64,000 bases of DNA from Parvibaculum sp. (GTDB lineage Bacteria; Pseudomonadota; Alphaproteobacteria; Parvibaculales; Parvibaculaceae). Shown in pieces: positions 54,569-63,173 of the stretch. The first letter of the stretch is position 1; the number at the start of each line of letters is the position of its first letter. The stretch is from contig JAUSMV010000012.1 in NCBI GenBank assembly GCA_030645235.1, positions 372,001 through 436,000 of the forward strand, given 5' to 3'. The notes beneath the pieces are model-generated. The model worked only from the letters and a program-made list of their open reading frames with translations. It searched no databases and was not told the origin of the DNA. The position numbers were made by a program, and so were the translations under genes.

Positions 54569-54982
54569 TCACTTCCACCGTTCCGCTGCGTCGTCGTCGC
54601 TGGCTTTTGCTTCGACCCATGTGTCGCCTTCACGTTTCCAGAAGGGGGCGCGGGTTTTGAGGTAGTCCATCAGGAATTCAGCGGCTTCGAATGCGTCTTT
54701 GCGGTGGGTGGAGGCTGTGATGACCAGCACGATATTGTCGCCGGGGTTTAGCGTGCCGATGCGGTGGATGATGGTTACGGCTTGCAGCTTCCAGCGGGTA
54801 TTGGCTTCGGCTTCGATCTTTGTGAGTTCGCGTTCTGTCATGCCCGCATAATGTTCGAGCGTCAGCGTCACGTCGCGCACGAGGCCGGAGAAGGTGACGA
54901 CGGCGCCGATGTCGCTGCGGCCTTTGGTGAGCGCGGCGATTTCGGTGCTGATGTCGAAGTCTTCGGTTTGGACGCGGTTCAT
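54569..54982 (-). CDS. moaE: molybdopterin synthase catalytic subunit
   Basis: A 137-residue MoaE. GAVVTFSGLVRD, LEHYAGMTERELTKI, HRIGTLNPGDNIVLV, STHRKDAFEAAEFLMDYLKTRAPFWKRE with the catalytic Lys residues. It moves sulfur from MoaD onto precursor Z to make molybdopterin. It lies 80 bp after moaD, and the gap is filled by a hairpin repeat, unlike the tight spacing usual for moaD-moaE. Confidence 0.95.
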   Translation of the reverse strand: MNRVQTEDFDISTEIAALTKGRSDIGAVVTFSGLVRDVTLTLEHYAGMTERELTKIEAEANTRWKLQAVTIIHRIGTLNPGDNIVLVITASTHRKDAFEAAEFLMDYLKTRAPFWKREGDTWVEAKASDDDAAERWK

Positions 54983-54996
54983 TTTTTATTTCCTCG

Positions 54997-55053
54997 CCTC
55001 CCCCCACCCAAAAAATCTATAGGAGATTTTTTGACCTCCCCACAAGGGGGAGG
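54997..55053 (+). repeat. composite hairpin repeat between moaD and moaE
   Basis: A pyrimidine run is followed by a 9-bp stem (AAAAAATCT, loop ATAGG, AGATTTTTT at 55010-55032) and then GACCTCCCCACAAGGGGGAGG. The same order of parts is seen at 62421-62473 (opposite strand) and 62517-62567. Confidence 0.75.
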
Positions 55054-55062
55054 TGGAGATAG

Positions 55063-55314
55063 TTAGCCCCCCGTCACCGGCGGGAAGAAGGCGACCTCAC
55101 GCGGGTGGCCCAGCGGGGCGTCGAGTTTGGCGTGTTCCTGATCGATGGCGGCGCGGATCGTTATTTTGTTTTCAAAGGCGGCTGCATATTCCGGTCCGCG
55201 CGTCATCAGCCAGTCGATGAGGTCCGCTACATCGCGCACGCTGTCGGGCGGTGTCACATCTTCCTCCGGTAGGCCGATTTTTTGGCGTAGCGATGCGAAA
55301 TAGAGGAGCTTCAC
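55063..55314 (-). CDS. moaD: molybdopterin synthase sulfur carrier subunit
   Basis: An 83-residue ubiquitin-like protein ending in Gly-Gly (PPVTGG), whose C-terminus carries the thiocarboxylate. LLYFASLRQKIGLPEE is the MoaD start. Its ATG overlaps the pgsA stop by 4 nt. Partner of MoaE. Confidence 0.94.
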   Translation of the reverse strand: MKLLYFASLRQKIGLPEEDVTPPDSVRDVADLIDWLMTRGPEYAAAFENKITIRAAIDQEHAKLDAPLGHPREVAFFPPVTGG

Positions 55315-55895
55315 GACGCAGCGTCCTTTTTTTCTATCGGGGCGGTGAGGTGTTTCAGCCCTGCGCGGAAATAATCATAGCCGGTATAGAGCGTCAGGAT
55401 GGCCGCGGCCCAGAGAAGGGTGATGCCGGTTTCGGTGATGCCGGGAATGATCTCGTCGCCCGATGGTCCTGCGATGAGGAAGGCGAGCGCGACCATCTGA
55501 ATGGTCGTTTTCCATTTCGCCAGTTGCGAGACGGGAACGCTGACGCGCAGTTCGGCGAGAAATTCGCGCAGGCCCGAGACCAGAATTTCGCGACTCAAGA
55601 TGACGAGGGCCGCCCAGAAGGAATAGCCGGAGATCATGCCGGTGCGGGTGAGGGCGAGCAGCACGGCGGCGACGAGGAGCTTATCGGCGATAGGGTCGAG
55701 CATACGGCCGAGATTTGATTGCTGCTCCCAGGCGCGGGCGAGATAGCCGTCGAAAAAATCGGTGACGGCGGCGATGACGAAGATGCTGAGCGCCGTCCAG
55801 CGCGCCCAGTCGGTGTCCATGATCGCGAAACCCGCGACAACGGGCACCATGGCGATGCGGGCATAGGTCAGCAGATTGGGCAGGTTGATCGGCAT
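55311..55895 (-). CDS. pgsA: CDP-diacylglycerol-glycerol-3-phosphate 3-phosphatidyltransferase
   Basis: A 194-residue membrane enzyme with four or so helices. The CDP-alcohol phosphotransferase motif DGYLARAWEQQSNLGRMLDP, then IADK, is complete. It makes phosphatidylglycerol phosphate, the lipid donor chain used by Lgt. The frame is open upstream to 55955, but MPINLPNLLTYARIA at 55895 is the standard PgsA start. Confidence 0.94.
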   Translation of the reverse strand: MPINLPNLLTYARIAMVPVVAGFAIMDTDWARWTALSIFVIAAVTDFFDGYLARAWEQQSNLGRMLDPIADKLLVAAVLLALTRTGMISGYSFWAALVILSREILVSGLREFLAELRVSVPVSQLAKWKTTIQMVALAFLIAGPSGDEIIPGITETGITLLWAAAILTLYTGYDYFRAGLKHLTAPIEKKDAAS

Positions 55896-55996
55896 GGGAC
55901 ACTCTTTGGCGGGGGAGGCTCGCAGCGGGGGGCACGAACCACTTTGTCTCAGCATAGCAAAAGATTGGCGTCTGTCAGTCTTATGTCAGCCCAAAG

Positions 55997-57997
55997 TTAC
56001 GACGTAGCGTCGGGGTTTCCGTGAAAGAAATCATAGATTGTGCGGGCCAAAGCGGCTGAAATCCCGTCCACGGCTTCAAGATCGGTGAGGCCGGCGCGCG
56101 AAACGGCGCGGGCCGAGCCGAAATGCTGCAAGAGGGCGCGTTTGCGCCCCGGTCCCACGCCCGGCACTTCGTCCAATGGATTGGTGCCGATGGCCATGGA
56201 TCGGCGCGTGCGATGGCTGCCAATGGCAAAGCGATGCACTTCGTCGCGCAGGCGTTGCAGGTAGTAGAGAACCGGATTGCGCGGCTCCATCATGAAGGGC
56301 GCGCGGCCCTGCATGAAGAAACGCTCGCGGCCTGCGTCACGCTCCGGTCCCTTGGCGATGCCGACCGGCACGACGCTGTCGATGCCAAGCTCGGTCAGCA
56401 CATCGACCGCGACTTTCAACTGGCCCGCGCCGCCGTCGATGAGGATCAGGTCCGGCCAATCGGGCGCGGGGGCGGTCGGGTCGTCCGTTTCGGGCGTGTC
56501 GGGGCGCGGCTCACTGTCTTTCAAAAGCCTTGAGAAACGTCGCGTCAGCACTTCGCGCATCATGGCGTAATCGTCGCCGTCTGCGATCTCGCTCTTGATG
56601 TTGAATTTGCGATATTGCGATTTCATAAAGCCGTCAGGTCCGGCGACCACCATGCCGCCGACCGCTTTGGTGCCGGAGATATGGGAGTTGTCATAGACCT
56701 CGATGCGCTGCGGTGTTTCGGGCAGGCCGAAGACTTCGGCGACGCCTTCCAACAGCGTGCGCTGCGTTGAGCTTTCGGCAAGCCTGCGGCCCAAAGCCTC
56801 GCGTGCATTGGTCATGGCGTGGCCGACCAATTCTTTCTTCTCGCCGCGCCGGGGCAGGCCGACCGCCACTTTGCGCCCTGCAATGATCGAGAGCGCTTCG
56901 GCGAGCAGCGCGCGGCCCGGCACGTCATGGCTCAGCAGCACGAGACGCGGCGGGTGGCGGTCTTCATAAAACTGCGCCAAGAAAGCGTCGAGCACTTCGG
57001 TGACTTCAACATCGCGGTCATGGCGCGGGAAATAAGCGCGGTTGCCCCAGTTCTGTCCGGCGCGGAAGAAGAAGACCTGAATGCAGGTTTGTCCGCCTTC
57101 CTGATAGGCCGCGAACAAATCGGCTTCGGTCAGCGTCTGCGGGTTGATGCCCTGATGCTGCTGCACCTGCGTCAGCGCGCGGATGCGGTCGCGATAGATC
57201 GCGGCGCGTTCAAAATCGAGCGCGGTTGCGGCCTCGTCCATGTGGGTGACGAGATCCTTCTGCGTCTTGCGCGAACGACCGCGCAGGAAGTCGCGCGCTT
57301 CGTTGACGAGTTCGCCGTAGCCCTCCGCATTGATCTCGCCGGTGCAGGGCGCGCTGCAGCGTTTGATCTGGAAGAGGAGGCAGGGCCGCGTGCGGGATTC
57401 GAACACGCTGTCAGAGCATGAGCGCAGCAGAAAGGCTTTTTGCAGGGCGTTCAATGTGGCGTTGACGGCACCGGCATTGGCGAAGGGGCCGAAGTAATCG
57501 CCTTTGCGCGCGCGGGCGCCGCGATGCTTGATGACCTGCACATAGTCGTGGTCGCCGGTGAGCAGGATATAGGGGAAGGATTTGTCATCCCGCATCAGCA
57601 CGTTGTAGCGCGGCTTCAGACGCTTGATGAGATTGGCTTCGAGCAGCAGCGCGTCGGTTTCTGTCGCCGTGGTGATGAATTCCATCGCATGGGTGTTGGC
57701 GATCATGCGGGCGATGCGGTTGGAATGGCCGGTGAGTTTGGCGTAGTTCGCCACGCGCTTTTTTAAGGAGCGCGCCTTGCCGACATAGAGCACTTCGCCG
57801 TCATGGCCGAACATGCGATAGACGCCGGGACTGTCGGGCAGGATTTTGACTTTTTCGGCGATCAGATCCGAGCCGGTCACGGCGTCGGGGGCAAGCAGGG
57901 CCGCTTTGCGGCGCGCCGGTTTTGCGGGCTCCGCATTGACGTCCTTTGCCTCAGTGTTCGTATCCTGAGGTTTGCTGTCTTGTTCCTCGCCCATCAT
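55997..57997 (-). CDS. uvrC: excinuclease ABC subunit C
   Basis: A 666-residue nucleotide-excision repair nuclease. The GIY-YIG domain is near 53-130 ([26 protein letters not shown]), a UvrB-binding UVR motif near 250, the RNase H-like domain later ([31 protein letters not shown]) and helix-hairpin-helix repeats at the end ([18 protein letters not shown]). A Lys/Ala/Pro-rich N-terminal extension of about 45 residues precedes the domain. No LexA-like site was seen ahead of it. Confidence 0.96.
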   Translation of the reverse strand: MMGEEQDSKPQDTNTEAKDVNAEPAKPARRKAALLAPDAVTGSDLIAEKVKILPDSPGVYRMFGHDGEVLYVGKARSLKKRVANYAKLTGHSNRIARMIANTHAMEFITTATETDALLLEANLIKRLKPRYNVLMRDDKSFPYILLTGDHDYVQVIKHRGARARKGDYFGPFANAGAVNATLNALQKAFLLRSCSDSVFESRTRPCLLFQIKRCSAPCTGEINAEGYGELVNEARDFLRGRSRKTQKDLVTHMDEAATALDFERAAIYRDRIRALTQVQQHQGINPQTLTEADLFAAYQEGGQTCIQVFFFRAGQNWGNRAYFPRHDRDVEVTEVLDAFLAQFYEDRHPPRLVLLSHDVPGRALLAEALSIIAGRKVAVGLPRRGEKKELVGHAMTNAREALGRRLAESSTQRTLLEGVAEVFGLPETPQRIEVYDNSHISGTKAVGGMVVAGPDGFMKSQYRKFNIKSEIADGDDYAMMREVLTRRFSRLLKDSEPRPDTPETDDPTAPAPDWPDLILIDGGAGQLKVAVDVLTELGIDSVVPVGIAKGPERDAGRERFFMQGRAPFMMEPRNPVLYYLQRLRDEVHRFAIGSHRTRRSMAIGTNPLDEVPGVGPGRKRALLQHFGSARAVSRAGLTDLEAVDGISAALARTIYDFFHGNPDATS

Positions 57998-58355
57998 TCC
58001 GATCTATGTCTGCCGCTGTGGATAAGTTTGTTGAAAAGCCGCAAGAGTTAAATGGTCATCATTCCGGCGCGGCAAAAGCCTGTCGCACCGACAGGCGATC
58101 ATTCTAAAGTGTAAGCGGTTGATTCCATTTGTTTTTCTTTTGGCGATCGCGGGATATAAGTGTGATCAAACTGTCATTAAAGCCTGATTTTGCAGGATTT
58201 TTTCGATTTTTCCTGCTGTGCACAAAAGCTCCGTGAACGGCAGTTGCCAATTCAAACTATTGATTTTATTGCAGCTTTTCGGGAGACGGTTACGGCTGTT
58301 CCAATAAGGAGCAATGACCGGGCGGCGGCGCTGTGAACCGGCAGAGCCCAACCGG
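57998..58355. other. gene-free stretch between folB and uvrC
   Basis: These 358 bp hold no supported gene. A stem GCCTGTCG/CGACAGGC with a 3-nt loop (58078-58096) is followed on the minus strand by TTTT and may end folB transcripts. AATGACCGG/CCGGTCATT arms (58313-58321 and 58352-58360) surround the folB stop. The left part must hold the uvrC promoter. The centre is AT-rich for this genome. Confidence 0.55.
58078..58096 (-). terminator. probable terminator of the antiporter-folM-folB operon
   Basis: A perfect 8-bp stem with a 3-nt loop is followed by TTTTG on the minus strand, about 260 bp past folB. The short T-run makes it moderate at best. Confidence 0.55.
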
Positions 58356-58754
58356 TCATTTTGCCCGCTCGATTTCCACACCCACGCTGGCAGCTTCGGC
58401 AATCGCGGCCAACTTTTCCACACGGATGCGCGCGACGCTGACGCGCTCGTCCTTGAGACATTGAGCGGCGATCTGCTCGGCCAAAGTTTCCACGAGATTG
58501 AGATGGCCGCTGGCAACGATGGCTTTGATTTCGTTCACGACGATTTCGTAGCTCACGACATTGGCGAGGCTGTCGCTGTGGGCGGCTTCATGCACGGTGA
58601 GGTCCACATTGACGCGAATGGGCTGGGTGCGGCCCTGCTCATGCGCATAGACGCCGATATGCGCTTCAAGCATGAGGTCGCGCACGAAGACATGGCGGAT
58701 GGCGCGGGCGGCGTCGGCGATCTTCATGGTGGAGACGGTTTCGCTTCTGCTCAT
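58356..58754 (-). CDS. folB: dihydroneopterin aldolase
   Basis: A 132-residue folate-pathway enzyme. IFVRDLMLEAHIGVYAHEQ-like start, RVNVDL, VSYEIVVNEIKAIVASGHLNLVETLAEQIA holds the substrate Glu and Tyr, and RVEKLAAI has the catalytic Lys. It turns dihydroneopterin into hydroxymethyl-dihydropterin. It overlaps the pteridine-reductase-like gene by 4 nt, tying the two steps together. Confidence 0.9.
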   Translation of the reverse strand: MSRSETVSTMKIADAARAIRHVFVRDLMLEAHIGVYAHEQGRTQPIRVNVDLTVHEAAHSDSLANVVSYEIVVNEIKAIVASGHLNLVETLAEQIAAQCLKDERVSVARIRVEKLAAIAEAASVGVEIERAK

Positions 58755-59506
58755 TTCGGAATTCCCACTATGTCAGGTGTCGCCCAGGCCAGATGCTGTC
58801 CGCCGTCGAGCGCAATCATCTGGCCGGTCATCGCGGGCGAGGAGAGAATAAACCGGATCGCGGCGCAAATCTCCTGCGGTGTTGTTCCGCGTTGGAGCGG
58901 CATCGAGGCGACTTCATGCGCGAAATCTTCTTCGGTCTGGTGAATGCTTTGCAGCGTGGGGCCGGGGCCGATGGCGTTGACGCGGATGGCGGGCGCGAAA
59001 GCCTGCGCCATCACGCGCGTCATGTCCCAAAGCGCCATTTTGCTTAATGTATATGAGAAAAACAGCGGGTTCGGTCGCCAGACGCGCTGGTCAATCATGT
59101 TGATGATCTGGCCGCCGCTGGCGGGCAGTTGCGCATGGAGTGCACGGGCGAGGAAGGCGGGCGCGCGCAGATTGACGCTCATATGCTCGTCCCATGTTGT
59201 CTGCGTCATGGTGGCCGCCGTGTCGGCATCAAAGACCGAGGCATTGTTGATGAGCACGCTGACGGGCCCGAGCGCTGAGACCGCATCGGGGATCAGTTTT
59301 TCCACGGCACCGGCATCGCTGAGATCAGCAGGCAGGATCACAACCTTGCCGCCCTTGCTTTCAATGTCGCGTTTCAGCGCCTCGCCGTCCTGATCGGCGC
59401 GGTCGGGGCGGATGCAGAGCGCAAGGTCATAACCTTCGTCGGCCAGTTCCAAAGCAATGTGATGGCCGATGCGCCGTGCGGCACCCGTGATCAGCGCGAC
59501 ACTCAT
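58751..59506 (-). CDS. pteridine-reductase-type SDR (FolM/PTR1-like)
   Basis: A 251-residue SDR. TGAARRIG (7-14) has the Arg of NADPH-dependent pteridine reductases. In the active site Asp139 (NMIDQR) replaces the usual Ser, followed by Tyr152 and Lys156, the Asp-Tyr-Lys set of PTR1. It may reduce dihydromonapterin or dihydrofolate. It overlaps folB and the antiporter gene by 4 nt each. No folA is seen in the window. Confidence 0.85.
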   Translation of the reverse strand: MSVALITGAARRIGHHIALELADEGYDLALCIRPDRADQDGEALKRDIESKGGKVVILPADLSDAGAVEKLIPDAVSALGPVSVLINNASVFDADTAATMTQTTWDEHMSVNLRAPAFLARALHAQLPASGGQIINMIDQRVWRPNPLFFSYTLSKMALWDMTRVMAQAFAPAIRVNAIGPGPTLQSIHQTEEDFAHEVASMPLQRGTTPQEICAAIRFILSSPAMTGQMIALDGGQHLAWATPDIVGIPK

Positions 59507-60498
59507 ACGAGGTCCTTTCCGCTGTGAAAGATGAAATAGAGATAGGCGCCATAGGCGGTAATGAACATTACGCCCTTGCTGCGTGTGATCGTTCCGTGCG
59601 TCCCGATGATCGCCATGATGACAAGAGCTGCCGCGAGCATGACCCAGAGATCAAAATGGAGAAAATTCGCGGCCACAGGCAGCGGCATGATCAGTGCGTT
59701 GATGCCGAGAATGCCGAGAATGTTGACGATATTGCTGCCGACGACATTGCCGATGGCGAGATCGTAACGGTGGCGGAAAGCGGCCATCAGCGATGTGGCA
59801 AGTTCAGGCAATGAAGTGCCGATTGCGATGAGTGACAGGGCGATAACAGCATCGGGCACGCCGAAGAAACGGGCGATTTCCGTACCGCCTTCCACCACCA
59901 GATGCGCGCCGACGGGCAGGCCGATGCAGCCGACGAGAATGAAAGCAATGATATGTGATTTTGCCATATGGACGGGCGTGCCGGCAGGACTGAGTTTGTG
60001 ATCGGCTTCTTCCATCAGTTCTTCGGCTTTTTTCGTCTGAGCGGTCACATCTTCCGGGTGGCGTTGTGCTTCCCATGCAGACCAAAATAAATAGGCCACC
60101 AACAAACCGATCAGGATCAGCCCTTCAGTGAAAGCGAGAGGTCCGAGAAAACACAGGGCGATCAGCAGCAGGCTCGTGCCCAGCATGACGACCGTGTTGC
60201 GACGCAGGCCACGGGCATTGCAGACGATCGGATAGATCAGAGCAGGCAGGCCCAGGATCAACAGGATATTGGCGATGTTGCTGCCCACCACATTGCCGAT
60301 GGCAATGTCGGGTGAGCCCTGCAGGGCGGCGCTGACGGAAATCACGAGTTCCGGCATGGAGGTGCCGATGGCGACCACGGTGAGCGCGATGATCAGCGGC
60401 GACAGACCCGCGCGGGCTGCCAGTCCTGCCGCGCCGCGCACGAGCAGGTCGCCGGCCAGCATCAGGAGAACAAGCCCGAAGGCCAGAGAAAGATACAT
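59503..60498 (-). CDS. calcium/sodium antiporter, CaCA family (YrbG-like)
   Basis: A 331-residue membrane protein with two inverted halves of about five helices each. The alpha repeats are VVAIGTSMPELVISVSAALQG plus GNVVGSNIANILLILG, and IAIGTSLPELATSLMAAF plus GNVVGSNIVNILGILG. A soluble loop near 140-170 separates them. It exports Ca2+ in exchange for Na+ or H+. First gene of the operon with the FolM-like SDR and folB. Confidence 0.93.
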   Translation of the reverse strand: MYLSLAFGLVLLMLAGDLLVRGAAGLAARAGLSPLIIALTVVAIGTSMPELVISVSAALQGSPDIAIGNVVGSNIANILLILGLPALIYPIVCNARGLRRNTVVMLGTSLLLIALCFLGPLAFTEGLILIGLLVAYLFWSAWEAQRHPEDVTAQTKKAEELMEEADHKLSPAGTPVHMAKSHIIAFILVGCIGLPVGAHLVVEGGTEIARFFGVPDAVIALSLIAIGTSLPELATSLMAAFRHRYDLAIGNVVGSNIVNILGILGINALIMPLPVAANFLHFDLWVMLAAALVIMAIIGTHGTITRSKGVMFITAYGAYLYFIFHSGKDLV

Positions 60499-60541
60499 TA
60501 TCGCCTCGTGTCGGATGTGGTTGGTTTATGCCGCAATATGG

Positions 60542-60901
60542 TCATGGCTGATAGATCGCGTAGTGTTTGCGGGTGCGTGTCACGACTTCCCATGTGCCGC
60601 TGAAGCCCACGGGAATGACAAAGGCATCGCCTGCCTGCACGGTGGTCACATTGCCATCGGCATCGGTGAGGCGGCTTTCGCCTTCGATGATGTGGCAGAA
60701 TTCGGCTTCGGTATATTCGATGGTCCAGATGCCGGGTTCGGCCTCCCAGATTCCTGAAAAGAAGGCGCCGTCGCCCGTCTCATAGGCGTTCCATGTCCGG
60801 TTCTGCGGATCGCCGCTGATGACACGGTCTGGCCGCGGTGCGCCTGTTTCCGGCCGCGTCTGTGTCGTGACGGGAATGAGCTTTGGGGAGGGAAGGGGCA
60901 T
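60542..60901 (-). CDS. cupin domain protein
   Basis: A 119-residue single-domain cupin of the (S)-ureidoglycine-type/DUF861 group: GIWEAEPGIWTIEYTEAEFCHIIEGES, then DAFVIPVGFSGTWEVVTRTRKHYAIY. The metal-site His is partly changed (only one of the usual His residues in the first motif). Role unknown. The ATG at 60901 follows AAGGG on its strand; the frame stays open to 60997. It lies just upstream of the antiporter gene, same strand. Confidence 0.82.
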   Translation of the reverse strand: MPLPSPKLIPVTTQTRPETGAPRPDRVISGDPQNRTWNAYETGDGAFFSGIWEAEPGIWTIEYTEAEFCHIIEGESRLTDADGNVTTVQAGDAFVIPVGFSGTWEVVTRTRKHYAIYQP

Positions 60902-61143
60902 TTTGTCCCGTCTTGAGCGGATGCGAAGGGTGGGTAGCGTGCGCGACCGACCATAACACGGATAAAACTGTCCGGTCGCGTGCCTTACTCCAGGCAAATG
61001 GCCGTGTTCCGCCGAAAATCAAGCCTCCGGCAGGGTTCTTGCTCCACAAGTTCGAATGACAGGTCCGCCGTCCGGTTTCGGCACGGGCTTGTCCCGAAAT
61101 GAAGAAACGCGGCCATAGGGTTGGCCGGAATGCGGGCAAGGCA

Positions 61144-62388
61144 ATGAGTTCAGCGATGCAAGACCAGGCGGTCCATCTGCGCGGCGGCTATCAGGGCATA
61201 ATCGAGCTTCCGGCGACGGCAGGCGTGCGACCCTTGGGCGAAATCGTGGCGCGGCGACAGGCGGGCAGTCGCTCCCGTATCGGTGTCACTGTGCATCACG
61301 CCTTGGCCGATGCTGAAATTGCGTGGCGGGCCTTCGAGCACGAAGCCATCGGCCTCGGTTTTCAGACGTTTGACTGGATTAAGGCGTGGCATGTGCAGGT
61401 GGGGGCCGCTGACGGCGTTGAGCCTGCCATTGCTTTTGTCTCGCTTGATGGTGTGCCTGTGATGCTTGCCGCTTTCGGCATTGAGCGCCGCTATGGCCTG
61501 CGCTGCCTCACTTGGTTGGGTGGTAAATTCGTTGATTATAATGCACCGATGCTGTCGCCTGATTTTGCCGAGCGCGTCAGCCCTGAACATTTCGCGGTGA
61601 TGTGGCAGAAGGTGCTCGCGCAGCTTCCGCCGCATGATTTCATTGTGCTGGAAAATCAGCCAAGCCATATCGGCGCGACCGTCAATCCGTTCGTGACGCT
61701 GGCCGGTGATGTCGCGCCCGACAAGGGCTATGTCTTTGAACTGCCCGAAACGGTCGATGAATTTTACGCAGCCTTCCGCTCAGAAACGCGCCGTCAGGAC
61801 CGCGCCAAATGGCGCAAGCTTGAAGCGCTGGGTGCGCTCGAATTTCGCATAGCCGCAAATGGCGAAGAAGCGCGCCGCATGGCCGCCGACATTCTCGACC
61901 GCAAAGCATCCAAGCTGCGCGAGCAGGGCGTGGCCTCGATCTTTGAAGATGCCGGCTATTGCGCCGCTTACATTGCGCTCGCCGCTCTGCCGCCCAAGCG
62001 TCAATTGCTGCAGGTCGCGATGCTGACGCTCAATGGTGAATTTCTCGCAGGTTCCATCGCGCATGTGTTTCGCGGGCATGCGACGCTGATGGTTCACACT
62101 TTTGAAGGCCATCCGCGCCAGTCGCCGGGCCGCTTGCATCTGCTCAGGCTGATGGAAACCAGCATTGAAGCGGGACATCTCTTTTATGATCTCTCCATCG
62201 GCAAACTTCCTTTTAAAGAAAGCTTCTGTGCTGAGCCGATGGCGCTCACCAATTTTGTCGTTGCGACAAAACCATGGGGACTTGCGGCGGCGAACGCGAC
62301 GCGCGCGAAATTTGCGCTGAAGCGCCGTGTTAAAGCGAGTGCCCGATTGATGCAGTGGCTGCGCAGCTTCAGGCTGATGCTGAAGTGA
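61144..62388 (+). CDS. GNAT/BioF2-like acetyltransferase (PF13480-type)
   Basis: A 414-residue protein of the BioF2-like/CelD family: FEHEAIGLGFQTFDWIKAWH, FGIERRYGLRCLTWLGG, then FYAAFRSETRRQDRAKWRKLE and the final GHLFYDLSIGKLPFKESFC. Relatives act in exopolysaccharide or cellulose acylation, some in peptide ligation. The target here is unknown. ATG at 61144 after AAGG; upstream in-frame codons start at 61099. Confidence 0.85.
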   Translation: MSSAMQDQAVHLRGGYQGIIELPATAGVRPLGEIVARRQAGSRSRIGVTVHHALADAEIAWRAFEHEAIGLGFQTFDWIKAWHVQVGAADGVEPAIAFVSLDGVPVMLAAFGIERRYGLRCLTWLGGKFVDYNAPMLSPDFAERVSPEHFAVMWQKVLAQLPPHDFIVLENQPSHIGATVNPFVTLAGDVAPDKGYVFELPETVDEFYAAFRSETRRQDRAKWRKLEALGALEFRIAANGEEARRMAADILDRKASKLREQGVASIFEDAGYCAAYIALAALPPKRQLLQVAMLTLNGEFLAGSIAHVFRGHATLMVHTFEGHPRQSPGRLHLLRLMETSIEAGHLFYDLSIGKLPFKESFCAEPMALTNFVVATKPWGLAAANATRAKFALKRRVKASARLMQWLRSFRLMLK

Positions 62389-62420
62389 AAGCAGAAGACG
62401 CGTTGCTTTCTTTGTCTCAA

Positions 62421-62473
62421 CCCTCCCCTTGAGGGAGGGTCAAAAAAGCTCCTTCAGATTTTTTGGGGCGGGG
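62421..62473 (-). repeat. composite hairpin repeat, opposite orientation
   Basis: Read on the minus strand it has CCCCGCCCC, a stem AAAAAATCT/AGCTTTTTT with loop GAAGG, then GACCCTCCCTCAAGGGGAGGG-type arms. It matches the element at 54997-55053 and forms an inverted pair with 62517-62567. Confidence 0.75.
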
Positions 62474-62516
62474 TCGCGGTCTGTCGTCAGAACACGGCCA
62501 TGCATTGAACTTCGTT

Positions 62517-62567
62517 CCCCCTCCCCAAACGGCGAAGGCGCCGTTTGACCCTCCCTCAAGGGGAGGG
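62517..62567 (+). repeat. composite hairpin repeat with exchanged stem
   Basis: It has the same outer parts, but the first stem is AAACGGCG/CGCCGTTT around AAGG (62527-62546) in place of the A/T stem. Pairing is kept although the sequence differs, which is compensatory change. The CCCTCCCTCAAGGGGAGGG part is unchanged. Confidence 0.75.
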
Positions 62568-62613
62568 TTGAAGGATTCTTTGGGCGGCGATTATCCCGCA
62601 ATGACGATAACGA

Positions 62614-63168
62614 CTATTTCGGCCGTCTCTCCCAGGGCTCCAGCACACCTGCCACCAAGCGCGGCTGAGGGTGCTCCATCTGCGCAATTGCGGCGGCTGA
62701 AATTTCGGCATGGGTGAGCCAGCGTGATGACGCACCTTCCAGCATAAAGCCCAAAATCACCTGCGCATAGGTGAATTCATCCTGCAGGCCAAGTGCCTGT
62801 GCGCGCCGCTCGGCAATGGACGCTTCGCCGTCCTTGCCCAGAAGCAGCGAGCGGCTGCCCATCACTTCAACAAGCCGTCCCTGCGGCGCAATCATCCCGT
62901 CAAGCGCCGCGCGCAAAATATCGGCAGGCGGGTGGAGCCATGTCAGCGCCAGATCAAACGGCGCATGGCGCTCCAACGCATCGAGAAACGCGGCCTCATC
63001 ATCGTAAGACACATTGATCGGTGTGATCTTGTGATCGAGCACGTCATTGTTGAACGAGAATGCATCGGCATTGCGCGAGACGAGCACAGCTTTCTTCGAG
63101 CGCGCGACAGCATGCGCCGCTGCGGCAGAGAGCATGCCGGTGGTGCCGAGGAGGAGGGTGGTGGTCAT
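62614..63168 (-). CDS. Rossmann-fold NAD(P)-binding protein (SDR-like)
   Basis: A 184-residue protein beginning TTTLLLGTTGMLSAAAAHAV, a Rossmann nucleotide loop with an altered glycine pattern, followed by ALTWLHPPADILRAALDGMIAPQGRLVEVMGS. No Ser-Tyr-Lys catalytic set is evident. Possibly a short regulatory or degenerate SDR. It starts 5 bp after the low-GC membrane protein gene, though its own composition is normal. Confidence 0.7.
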   Translation of the reverse strand: MTTTLLLGTTGMLSAAAAHAVARSKKAVLVSRNADAFSFNNDVLDHKITPINVSYDDEAAFLDALERHAPFDLALTWLHPPADILRAALDGMIAPQGRLVEVMGSRSLLLGKDGEASIAERRAQALGLQDEFTYAQVILGFMLEGASSRWLTHAEISAAAIAQMEHPQPRLVAGVLEPWERRPK

Positions 63169-63173
63169 GGGAT

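Noticed and set aside
58313-58360. AATGACCGG/CCGGTCATT arms at the folB stop as a terminator
   Set aside because: The loop is 30 nt long and no T-run follows on the minus strand, so I kept only the 58078-58096 hairpin.
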